Shown here in pieces: positions 1-7,689 of a stretch of DNA of 7,689 bases. Source of the stretch: JBFHNV01 sp965365655 (lineage in GTDB: Bacteria > Pseudomonadota > Gammaproteobacteria > HK1); the NCBI GenBank assembly GCA_965365655.1, contig CBDUCN010000260.1, positions 1-7,689 on the forward strand, written 5' to 3'. The notes below the pieces were generated by a model. That model saw only the letters and a program-made list of their open reading frames with translations. It was not told the DNA's origin and ran no database searches. The position numbers and the translations under genes were made by a program. How positions within the stretch are numbered: the stretch's first letter is position 1; every line of letters begins with the position of its first letter.

Positions 1-586
1 TCTGCGCGCCGGCGTAGATCAGGCCGAAGCGCGACACGTCCAGCGGCCGCGAGAGGATGGTCGACGACATGTCCGCGACCAGCGGCACGCCGTCCGAGCG
101 CGGGATGAAGTGGAACTCCACCCCGCCGATGGTCTCGTTCGGCGTGTAGTGCAGGTACGCGGCCGACGGGTCGCGCTGCCACGACTGCGGGTCGGGGATG
201 TCGCGGTAGCTGCCGTCGCGGCTGCTCGCCGCGACGTTCACGCGCCCGTAGCGCCGCGCCTCGGACACCGCCTTCGCCGACCACGCGCCGGTGTCCACGT
301 AGTCCGCGCTCGCGCCGTCGGGCAGGAGGTTGAGCGGCACTGCCGAGAACTGCAGCTGCGCGCCGCCCTGCAGGAACAGGACCTTGTACGCGGGCGGGAT
401 CGCGAGCAGCTCGCGCAGCCGCGCCTCGGCGCGCTCCGCGACGTCCTTGAACTCGCCGCCGCGGTGACTCACCTCCATCACCGACATGCCGCAGCCGTGG
501 AAGTCCAGCAGCTCGTCGCGGGCGCGCTCGAGCACGGGCAACGGCAGCATGGCCGGACCGGCGCTGAAGTTGTACACCCTCGCCAT
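1..586 (-). CDS. serC: Phosphoserine aminotransferase SerC, N-terminal part (cut by window edge)
   Basis: PLP-dependent cytosolic aminotransferase that interconverts 3-phosphohydroxypyruvate and phosphoserine using glutamate (serine synthesis); in gammaproteobacteria it also serves the pyridoxine pathway. Seen: 195 complete codons beginning MARVYNFSAGPAMLP, the canonical SerC start; GMSVMEVSHR at 33-42 with the substrate-binding His41-Arg42; the phosphate-binding GGAQLQF at 74-80; Trp102 in DTGAWSAKA (stacks on PLP in the E. coli enzyme); TPNETIGG at 148-155; and ADMSS around Asp172. The last full codons read YAGAQ, so the next codon, of which only its first base (A) is inside the window, should be the Schiff-base lysine. 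About half of the usual 360 residues is present. The ATG at 586 is supported by AGGAGC 9 nt upstream. It lies 47 nt downstream of gyrA on the same strand and is probably cotranscribed with it, as in Pseudomonas. Confidence 0.97.
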   Translation of the reverse strand, partial: MARVYNFSAGPAMLPLPVLERARDELLDFHGCGMSVMEVSHRGGEFKDVAERAEARLRELLAIPPAYKVLFLQGGAQLQFSAVPLNLLPDGASADYVDTGAWSAKAVSEARRYGRVNVAASSRDGSYRDIPDPQSWQRDPSAAYLHYTPNETIGGVEFHFIPRSDGVPLVADMSSTILSRPLDVSRFGLIYAGAQ

Positions 587-595
587 CTCGATCTC

Positions 596-601
596 GCTCC
601 T
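596..601 (-). promoter_or_regulatory. Shine-Dalgarno site of serC
   Basis: AGGAGC on the minus strand, 9 nt before the serC ATG. It fixes that start and shows that serC has its own ribosome entry after gyrA rather than depending on stop-start coupling. Confidence 0.7.
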
Positions 602-609
602 GCAGATGC

Positions 610-629
610 GCGCGCCGGAACCGGCGCGC
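610..629. repeat. Perfect inverted repeat between gyrA and serC
   Basis: GCGCGCCGG (610-618), two bases AA, then CCGGCGCGC (621-629): nine perfectly complementary G/C pairs starting 4 nt after the gyrA stop codon. In RNA this would fold with a practical loop of about 4 nt and an 8-bp stem. No U-run follows on the minus strand, so it is not a standard intrinsic terminator. It could protect the gyrA 3' end, cause partial termination that lowers serC, or be a protein-binding palindrome. The symmetry is directly seen; the role is inference. Confidence 0.6.
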
Positions 630-633
630 TCCG

Positions 634-3282
<2,649 letters not shown>

Positions 3283-3341
3283 GAAAGGTGTGGCGGATCA
3301 GAAGGTTGGAGAGACGCCGGTGGGTCTCGGTCAAGCCGGCG

Positions 3342-3350
3342 ATTGTATCA
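3342..3350 (-). promoter_or_regulatory. Extended -10 promoter element of gyrA
   Basis: The minus strand reads TGATACAAT: a TGn extension plus TACAAT, five of six matches to the sigma-70 -10 hexamer, standing out in very GC-rich DNA. At 17-18 bp upstream there is no good -35 (the best is ATGCAA, three of six), which fits an extended -10 promoter. Predicted transcription start is near 3335, giving a leader of about 53 nt before the gyrA ATG. The motif is seen; promoter activity is inference. Confidence 0.5.
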
Positions 3351-3372
3351 GAGGGGGGCGGGGAATTGCATG

Positions 3373-3398
3373 CCGCCGCCGCCCGCCGGGGGCGGCGG
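3373..3398. repeat. GC-only hairpin downstream of mtnA
   Basis: CCGCCGCC (3373-3380) pairs perfectly with GGCGGCGG (3391-3398) across a 10-nt loop that can itself form a short CCC/GGG stem. It lies 34 nt after the mtnA stop and before the gyrA promoter. There is no U-run, so it may be a weak or Rho-assisted end of the mtnA transcript, or merely a product of low-complexity G/C sequence. Confidence 0.35.
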
Positions 3399-3431
3399 GG
3401 CCGTTCGCCCCCGCCCGGCCCGGCCCGCCGC

Positions 3432-4496
3432 CTACGCGCCGCGCAGCAGCGCGGCGATCTTCTGCGCGTCCGGGCGCTCGACGACGCCCTTCTCCGTGAC
3501 CAGCGCGTCCACCAGCGCCGCCGGGGTGACGTCGAACACCGGGTTCCACGCGTGCGCGCCCTCGGCGGCATGCCGCGCGCCGGCGAGCCCCAGCAGCTCC
3601 GCGGGGTCGCGCTCCTCGATCGGGATGTCCTCGCCCCGCGCGCAGTCCGGGTCGATCGTCGAGGTCGGCGCGACCACCATGAAGCGCACCCCGTGATGGC
3701 GCGCGCTCACCGCCAGCGAGTAGGTGCCGATCTTGTTCGCGACGTCGCCGTTGGCAGCCACCCGGTCGGCGCCGACGATCACCCAGCCGACGCCGCCCTG
3801 GCGCATCGCCCACGCGGCGGCGCCGTCGGCCAGCAGGCTCACCGGGATCCCCTCGCGCACCATCTCCCACGCCGTGAGGCGCGCACCCTGCAGCCACGGC
3901 CGCGTCTCGTCCGCGAGCACCCGCTTCACCTTGCCGGCCGCGAACGCGCTGCGCACCACCCCGAGCGCCGTTCCGTACCCGGCGGTGGCCAGCGCGCCGG
4001 CGTTGCAGTGCGTCAGCACGTCGCAGGGCTCGTCGATCAGGCCGGCGCCCAGCGCGCCCATGCGGCGGTTCGCGGCCACGTCGTCGCGGTGGATGCGCTC
4101 GGCCAGCGCGCGCACCGCGCCGACCGGGTCGTCGGGCGCCGCCGCGAGCACGCGGCGCACCTGCGCGACCGCCCACGCGAGGTTCACCGCGGTCGGTCGC
4201 GCGCGCTCCAGGTACTCGAGGTCGGAGTCCACCCGCTCTCGCCAGTCCGCGGATCCGGCGCGGGCGGCCACCGACAGCGCCGCGCCGTAGGCCGCGGCGC
4301 AGCCGATGGCCGGCGCGCCGCGCACCACCATGTCGCGGATCGCGTCCGCCACCGCGGCGCAGTCGGTGAGCGCCAGCTCGCGCACGGTCCCGGGCAGCAC
4401 CCGCTGGTCGAGGAGGTACAGGGTGCCGTCCTGCCAGCGCAGCGTCGTCACGGCTGAAGGAGGCGGCGGGGTGGTCGGCGGGCGCGGGGTGGTCAC
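3432..4496 (-). CDS. mtnA: S-methyl-5-thioribose-1-phosphate isomerase
   Basis: Cytosolic isomerase converting the aldose 5-methylthioribose-1-phosphate to methylthioribulose-1-phosphate in methionine salvage; related in fold to eIF2B subunits. 354 residues. Seen: RGAPAIG at 59-65 (phosphate/substrate loop), THCNAGALAT at 162-171 with catalytic Cys164, GADRVAANGDVANKIGT at 242-258 with catalytic Asp244 and the Asn254-Lys255 pair, and the late APTSTID and IEERDP motifs. Start: a GTG at 4496 with AGGAGA 10 nt upstream. This gives about 15 extra residues rich in Pro and Thr, including four prolines in a row, before the family-typical RWQDGTLYLLDQRVLP. An internal GTG at codon 16 would remove the extension but lacks a ribosome site. 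It is divergent from the MTA deaminase gene, which acts earlier in the same salvage route. eIF2B-like or ribose-1,5-bisphosphate isomerase relatives are less likely given the full MtnA motifs. Confidence 0.96.
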   Translation of the reverse strand: MTTPRPPTTPPPPSAVTTLRWQDGTLYLLDQRVLPGTVRELALTDCAAVADAIRDMVVRGAPAIGCAAAYGAALSVAARAGSADWRERVDSDLEYLERARPTAVNLAWAVAQVRRVLAAAPDDPVGAVRALAERIHRDDVAANRRMGALGAGLIDEPCDVLTHCNAGALATAGYGTALGVVRSAFAAGKVKRVLADETRPWLQGARLTAWEMVREGIPVSLLADGAAAWAMRQGGVGWVIVGADRVAANGDVANKIGTYSLAVSARHHGVRFMVVAPTSTIDPDCARGEDIPIEERDPAELLGLAGARHAAEGAHAWNPVFDVTPAALVDALVTEKGVVERPDAQKIAALLRGA

Positions 4497-4506
4497 GGCG
4501 GCAGCG

Positions 4507-4512
4507 TCTCCT
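4507..4512 (-). promoter_or_regulatory. Shine-Dalgarno site deciding the mtnA GTG start
   Basis: AGGAGA on the minus strand, 10 nt before the GTG at 4496. The later in-frame GTG at 4451 has only CCTCCT-like pyrimidines before it, so the upstream start is preferred even though it adds a proline-rich extension. Confidence 0.6.
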
Positions 4513-4536
4513 GGGCTGGGGCGGATGGGTGGCTCA

Positions 4537-4566
4537 ATCGTAGGGGGTCGATCGGAGACCGGTCAC
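4537..4566 (-). promoter_or_regulatory. Candidate sigma-70 promoter of mtnA
   Basis: Minus strand: GTGACC (4566-4561, four of six to TTGACA), an 18-bp spacer, then TACGAT (4542-4537, four of six to TATAAT). The predicted start near 4530 leaves a leader of about 34 nt that includes the ribosome site. Position and spacing fit; the individual matches are modest. Confidence 0.4.
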
Positions 4567-4705
4567 CCCGGGCGGGGGAGCGCAGGCCTCGCGGTGCGGC
4601 GCAGGGGGCGTCGTCGCGCCCGCATTCGCACTTCCATGGTGTCCGCGCGCGCAACGCCCCCTCGCAGCCCCGCACCTCCGACTGCGCGCACGCGACCGAC
4701 GCGAC

Positions 4706-4711
4706 TATCAT
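4706..4711 (+). promoter_or_regulatory. Candidate -10 element of the deaminase-ubiG-mupP operon
   Basis: TATCAT, five of six to TATAAT, is the only AT-rich hexamer in the 80 bp before the start codon and would give a leader of roughly 40 nt. No convincing -35 lies 16-18 bp upstream, so support is weak. Confidence 0.3.
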
Positions 4712-4756
4712 GCCATCGAGCCGACGCACCTTCGCGGCACCGCGACGAAGCCCGCC

Positions 4757-6094
4757 ATGTCCTCCCTTCCGTCCCCCGACCACGTCATCGAAGCCCGCTG
4801 GGTGATCCCGGTGGTGCCGTCGGGCGCGGTGCTCGAGCACCACGCGGTGCTGCTGCGCGCGGGCCGCGTGATCGCGCTGATGCCGGTGGCCGACGCGCGG
4901 GCGAGCCACCCGGCCTGCCCGCGCACCGCGCTCACCGAGCACGCGCTGATCCCGGGGCTGGTGAACACGCACACCCACGCCGCGATGAGCCTGCTGCGCG
5001 GCTACGCCGACGACCTGCCCCTGGCGCCGTGGCTCGAGCACCACATCTGGCCGGCGGAGTCGCGCCACGTGGACGCGCGCTTCGTGCACGACGGCGCGAC
5101 GCTCGCGGCCGCGGAGATGATCCGCGGCGGCGTCACCTGCTTCAACGACATGTACTTCTTCCCCGGCGAGACCGCGGCCGCGGCCAGCGAGGTGGGGCTG
5201 CGCGCGAGCGTGGGGCTGATCGTGGTGGACTTCCCGACCGTGTGGGCGCGCGACGCGGAGGAGTACCTCGAGAAGGCGGTGCGGGTGCACGACGCGTGCC
5301 GCGACGAGCCGCTGGTGAGCACCGCGTTCGCGCCCCACGCCCCGTACACCGTGTCCGACGAGCCGCTCGCGCGCATCGCGACCCTGGCCGAGGAGCTGGA
5401 CGTGCCGGTGCACATGCACCTGCACGAGACCCGCGACGAGGTCGAGCGCGCGGTCGCCGCGACGGGTACGCGCCCGCTCGCGCGCATCCACGCGCTGGGG
5501 CTCGTGTCGCCGCGGCTGTGCGCGGTGCACGTGACCTGCATCGAGGACCACGAGATCGCGCTGCTCGCGGAGCACGGCGCCCACGTGGTGCACTGCCCGG
5601 AGTCGAACCTGAAGCTCGCGAGCGGCTTCTGCCCGGTCGCGCGGCTGCTGCGCGCCGGCATCAACGTCGCCCTGGGCACCGATGGCGCGGCGAGCAACAA
5701 CGACCTGGACATGCTCGGCGAGATGCGCACCGCGGCCCTGCTCGCCAAGGGCGTCAGCGGCGACGCCGCGGCGCTGCCGGCCGCCGCGGCGCTGGAGGCC
5801 GCGACCCTGGCCGGGGCGCGGGCGCTCGGGCTCGAGTCGGAGTTCGGCTCCATCGAGCCGGGCAAGAGCGCGGACCTCGCGGCCATCGACCTGTCGGGGC
5901 TGGACACGCAGCCGGTGCACCACGCGCTGTCGCAGGTGGTGTACGCGGCCGCACGCCACCACGTCTCGCACGTGTGGGTGGCCGGGCGCGCGCTGCTCGA
6001 GGACGGCGCGTACACGACGCTGGACGAGTCGGCGGTTCGTGCGCGCGCCCGCGAGTGGCGCGCGCGTATCGACGGCGCGCCGGTGCAGGGCTGA
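4757..6094 (+). CDS. mtaD: TRZ/ATZ-family amidohydrolase, probable 5'-methylthioadenosine/S-adenosylhomocysteine deaminase
   Basis: Metal-dependent cytosolic deaminase predicted to convert 5'-methylthioadenosine to 5'-methylthioinosine, possibly also SAH to S-inosylhomocysteine. 445 residues. Seen: N-terminal beta-sandwich start HVIEARWVIPV; LIPGLVNTHTHAAMSLLRG at 64-82 with metal ligands His72 and His74; the long strand-helix region with GGVTCFNDMYFFPGE (124-138); FAPHAPYTVSDE (191-202); MHLHETRDE at 220-228 with His221 and Glu224; His258 in CAVHVT; and GTDGAASNNDLDML (307-320) with metal ligand Asp309. The C-terminal GSIEPGKSADLAAIDL is the usual family end. The ATG at 4757 matches homologue length, although only GAAG precedes it. 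First gene of a tight operon with ubiG (6 nt after its stop) and divergent from mtnA. In P. aeruginosa the gene at this place, PA3170, was shown to be an MTA deaminase. Substrate choice within the family (guanine-like or other aminopurines) cannot be proven from sequence. Confidence 0.9.
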   Translation: MSSLPSPDHVIEARWVIPVVPSGAVLEHHAVLLRAGRVIALMPVADARASHPACPRTALTEHALIPGLVNTHTHAAMSLLRGYADDLPLAPWLEHHIWPAESRHVDARFVHDGATLAAAEMIRGGVTCFNDMYFFPGETAAAASEVGLRASVGLIVVDFPTVWARDAEEYLEKAVRVHDACRDEPLVSTAFAPHAPYTVSDEPLARIATLAEELDVPVHMHLHETRDEVERAVAATGTRPLARIHALGLVSPRLCAVHVTCIEDHEIALLAEHGAHVVHCPESNLKLASGFCPVARLLRAGINVALGTDGAASNNDLDMLGEMRTAALLAKGVSGDAAALPAAAALEAATLAGARALGLESEFGSIEPGKSADLAAIDLSGLDTQPVHHALSQVVYAAARHHVSHVWVAGRALLEDGAYTTLDESAVRARAREWRARIDGAPVQG

Positions 6095-6100
6095 GCGCCC

Positions 6101-6847
6101 GTGAGCACCGCGCACACCTCCGGCGGCGAGCGCAACGTCGATCCCCGCGAGACCGAGCGCTTCGGCGCGCTGGCCGACACGTGGTGGGACCCGCACGGTC
6201 CGTCGCGCCCGCTGCACCTGCTGAACCCGGTGCGCCTCGCGTGGGTGCTCGAGCGCACCGGCGGCGTGGCCGGCCGCGCGGTGCTGGACGTCGGCTGCGG
6301 CGCGGGCCTGCTCTCGGAGTCGCTGGCAGCCGAGGGGGCGCGGGTCACCGCGATCGACGCGAGCCCGGAGGCGCTGACCGCGGCGCGCCTGCACCTGCAC
6401 GAGAGCGCGCTGGCGGTGGACTACCACGAGGCCAGCGCCGAGGAGTGGGCCGCGCAGCACGCGGCAGGCTACGACGTGGTCACCTGCATGGAGCTGATCG
6501 AGCACGTGCCGGACCCGGTGTCGCTGCTCGGCGCGTGCGCGCGGCTGCTGCGTCCGGGGGGGCACCTGCTGCTGTCCACGATCAACCGCACGCCGAAGGC
6601 GTGGCTGCTCGCGGTGGTGGCCGCCGAGTACGTGCTGGGGCTGCTGCCCCGCGGCACGCACGACTACCGCCGCCTCGTGCGCCCGTCGGAGCTCGCGGCC
6701 TGGGCCCGCGCCGACGGGCTGCACCTGCAGGCGCTGTGCGGGCTGCGCTTCGACCCGCTGCGCGAGCGCTTCTCGCGCGAGCGCGGCGTGGACGTGAACT
6801 ACATGGCCCACTTCCGGCGCGAGGGCGCCGCGCCGGAGCATGACTGA
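6101..6847 (+). CDS. ubiG: Ubiquinone biosynthesis O-methyltransferase UbiG
   Basis: SAM-dependent methyltransferase carrying out both O-methylations of ubiquinone synthesis, on the polyprenyl-catechol and on demethylubiquinol, at the inner membrane surface within the Ubi complex. 248 residues, near the usual 240. Seen: RNVDPRETERFGALADTWWD (11-30), matching the family N terminus; PLHLLNPVRL (37-46); SAM motif I VLDVGCGAG at 61-69; acidic residue Asp86 ending strand 2; TCMELIEHVPDP at 128-139 with the Glu131/Glu134/His135 metal-like set; STINRTPKAWLLAVVAAEY (159-177), the membrane-contacting segment; GTHDYRRLVRPSEL; and the terminal GVDVNYMAHF. The start is a GTG 6 nt after the deaminase stop with AGGG 10 nt upstream, inside the preceding gene. 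Its last eight bases overlap mupP. Cotranscription with both neighbours is very likely. Confidence 0.97.
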   Translation: MSTAHTSGGERNVDPRETERFGALADTWWDPHGPSRPLHLLNPVRLAWVLERTGGVAGRAVLDVGCGAGLLSESLAAEGARVTAIDASPEALTAARLHLHESALAVDYHEASAEEWAAQHAAGYDVVTCMELIEHVPDPVSLLGACARLLRPGGHLLLSTINRTPKAWLLAVVAAEYVLGLLPRGTHDYRRLVRPSELAAWARADGLHLQALCGLRFDPLRERFSRERGVDVNYMAHFRREGAAPEHD

Positions 6848-7520
6848 CCCGGCGCCGGGCGCCGGCGCGCGCGCGCGGCTGGTGCTGTTCGACCTCGACG
6901 GCACGCTGGCGGACACCCTCCCGGACCTCGCGCACGCGCTGGCGCGCGCGCTCGCCGAGCGCGGCCTGCCGGCCCCGGACAACGCGGCGCTGCGCGCACG
7001 GGTGTCCCACGGCGCGCGAGCGATGACCGAGTTCGCGCTGACGGGACACGCGGCCGACGCCGGCGCCGTGCTGGAACGCTTCCTGACCCACTACCGCGGC
7101 GCGCTGGCCGCCCGCACGCGGCTGTTCGACGGCATCGCGGAGGTGCTGGACGCCCTCGAGCGGCGCGGCCTGGAGGCGGGCGTGGTGACCAACAAGCCCG
7201 CCGCGTACAGCGAGCCCCTCCTCGACGCGCTCGCGCTGCGCGCGCGCCTGCGCTGCGTGGTCAGCGGCGACAGCGCGGCGCGCGCGAAGCCGCACCCGGA
7301 CCCGCTCGAGCTCGCGGCCCGCGAGGCGGGCGTGCCCGGCGCACGCTGCGTGTACGTCGGCGACGCGCGCGACGACGTGCGCGCGGCGCGCGCGGCCGGC
7401 ATGCCGGTCGCGGTGGCCGCGTGGGGCTACCTGCCGGCGGACGACGACCCGGCGCACTGGGGCGCGGACCGGCTGCTCGCGCACCCGCGGGAGCTGCTCG
7501 CGTGGCTGGACCATGGCTGA
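6840..7520 (+). CDS. mupP: HAD-family phosphatase, probable N-acetylmuramic acid 6-phosphate phosphatase MupP
   Basis: HAD hydrolase, 226 residues, predicted to dephosphorylate MurNAc-6-phosphate in the cell-wall recycling route that feeds UDP-MurNAc. Seen: motif I FDLDGTLADT at 17-26 with nucleophile Asp18 and acid/base Asp20; an alpha-helical cap containing RVSHGARAM (54-62); motif II VVTNK at 115-119 with Thr117; motif III Lys150 in AKPHPDP; motif IV VGDARDD at 173-179 with Asp175 and Asp179; and a late WGYLPADDDPAHWGAD segment. The ATG at 6840 overlaps the ubiG stop by 8 nt, implying translational coupling. Many databases label such proteins phosphoglycolate phosphatase (Gph). The position directly after ubiG, as for P. 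aeruginosa PA3172 (mupP), favours MupP, but the cap alone does not exclude Gph activity. MupP would normally need AmgK and MurU, which are not in this window. Confidence 0.86.
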   Translation: MTDPAPGAGARARLVLFDLDGTLADTLPDLAHALARALAERGLPAPDNAALRARVSHGARAMTEFALTGHAADAGAVLERFLTHYRGALAARTRLFDGIAEVLDALERRGLEAGVVTNKPAAYSEPLLDALALRARLRCVVSGDSAARAKPHPDPLELAAREAGVPGARCVYVGDARDDVRAARAAGMPVAVAAWGYLPADDDPAHWGADRLLAHPRELLAWLDHG

Positions 7521-7662
7521 GGTCGTGGACGAGCTCTACGACGGTTACGGCGAACAGCTGACTCGGCAACAGCACAAGATCGTCGCCGGCGGAAACCAGT
7601 GGCTGAACGACGCTTTCCCCAAGCTGGACTACATCGAAAAGGCGACGATCGTCGACGAGTAG
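7513..7662 (+). CDS. 49-residue ORF resembling the C-terminal tail of cyclophilin-type PPIases (fragment or mini-protein)
   Basis: The ATG overlaps the mupP stop by 8 nt; the frame runs 49 codons to TAG. Seen: EVVDELYDGYGEQ at 3-15, then QQHKIVAGGNQWLNDAFPKLDYIEKATI (19-46, written here only as its motifs GGNQWL and FPKLDYI). These match, from memory, the end of secreted cyclophilin-type peptidyl-prolyl isomerases, which carry GMxVVDxLYxGYGE, an EGNAYL-like segment and FPKLDYI followed by a short strand. The eight-stranded catalytic barrel, its Arg/Phe active-site residues and a signal peptide are absent, and the upstream sequence in this frame shows no cyclophilin similarity. G+C over 7521-7660 is about 59% by count, well below the flanking genes, and A/T third positions (8 of 48) are commoner. 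No Shine-Dalgarno motif is visible at a proper distance. It may be a relic of a displaced gene or a coupled small protein; catalysis is not expected. Confidence 0.6.
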   Translation: MAEVVDELYDGYGEQLTRQQHKIVAGGNQWLNDAFPKLDYIEKATIVDE

Positions 7663-7689
7663 ATGCGCCCGCACCCGAACCGCTGGCCC

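Larger units (their letters stand above)
3283..3431. other. Intergenic region between mtnA and gyrA
   Basis: 149 bp without a gene. The gyrA-proximal half is less GC-rich and holds the gyrA leader and an extended -10 element; the mtnA-proximal half is a G/C-only tract with a hairpin. No RNA gene or small ORF is supported. Confidence 0.7.
4497..4756. other. Divergent regulatory region between mtnA and the MTA deaminase gene
   Basis: 260 bp with no supported gene. It contains the mtnA ribosome site and candidate promoter (4507-4566), a candidate -10 for the plus-strand operon (4706-4711), and a 9-bp inverted repeat AGGGGGCGT (4603-4611) / ACGCCCCCT (4654-4662) spaced by 42 nt. No recognisable SAM riboswitch, tRNA or small protein gene was found. 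Open frames crossing it arise from the stop-poor high-GC sequence. Confidence 0.65.

Noticed and set aside
3329..3334. TTGACC on the minus strand as a -35 for a second gyrA promoter
   Set aside because: A 17-bp spacer leads to CTCCAA, which is not a -10 hexamer; the element also lies downstream of the predicted transcription start.
4497..4756. SAM or SAH riboswitch upstream of the salvage genes
   Set aside because: No conserved core of the SAM or SAH riboswitch classes could be recognised by eye, and the leaders predicted from the candidate promoters are only about 35-45 nt.
4306..6843. Plus-strand open frame of 845 codons across mtnA, the divergent region, the deaminase gene and ubiG
   Set aside because: It overlaps real genes in another frame, gives Arg/Ala/Gly-rich low-complexity protein and has no motif.
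4493..6982. Minus-strand open frame of 829 codons opposite the plus-strand operon
   Set aside because: Antisense shadow of the deaminase and ubiG genes with the Arg/Ala/His bias typical of such shadows; no domain recognised.
7261..7674. Minus-strand frame opposite the end of mupP and the cyclophilin-like ORF
   Set aside because: Its start looks like an ordinary protein, but most of it is Arg/Ala/Pro-rich antisense of mupP, while the opposite strand has a clear family match.
7663..7689. Possible start of another gene (ATG directly after the TAG of the small ORF)
   Set aside because: Only nine codons are visible, there is no good ribosome site, and the residues match no family start I know.

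Overview
The window looks like a chromosomal core-gene segment of a very GC-rich gammaproteobacterium (by eye well above 70% G+C, with almost every third codon position G or C). The gene order serC, gyrA, mtnA on the minus strand, divergent from an MTA-deaminase-type hydrolase, ubiG and mupP on the plus strand, is the order I know from Pseudomonas aeruginosa (PA3167 to PA3172). UbiG implies a ubiquinone-making proteobacterium. The species cannot be named from this sequence.

Layout. Positions 1-586 hold the N-terminal part of serC (minus), cut by the window edge exactly at its PLP lysine. Forty-seven bases away lies gyrA (634-3282, minus), complete and wild type at the classical quinolone positions, with an acidic tail made of four copies of an 18-bp tandem repeat. 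A 149-bp gap with an extended -10 promoter separates it from mtnA (3432-4496, minus, GTG start). A 260-bp divergent region (4497-4756) carries the promoters of mtnA and of the plus-strand operon: the MTA/SAH deaminase (4757-6094), ubiG (6101-6847) and mupP (6840-7520). Spacings in that operon are 6 nt and then an 8-nt overlap.

Function. The deaminase and MtnA are two steps of 5'-methylthioadenosine salvage by the methylthioinosine route. UbiG uses SAM and releases SAH, which deaminases of this family can also accept. MupP belongs to peptidoglycan sugar recycling, GyrA to DNA supercoiling and SerC to serine (and pyridoxal phosphate) synthesis, so the cluster is mainly conserved by position rather than being one pathway.

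The least ordinary part is the last 170 bases. Overlapping the mupP stop by 8 nt is a 49-codon ORF (7513-7662) that resembles only the C-terminal tail of cyclophilin-type peptidyl-prolyl isomerases. It lies in DNA of clearly lower GC, where P. aeruginosa has a short-chain dehydrogenase gene. No mobile element, CRISPR array, RNA gene or clearly new multi-gene system was seen. The rest is an ordinary housekeeping region.
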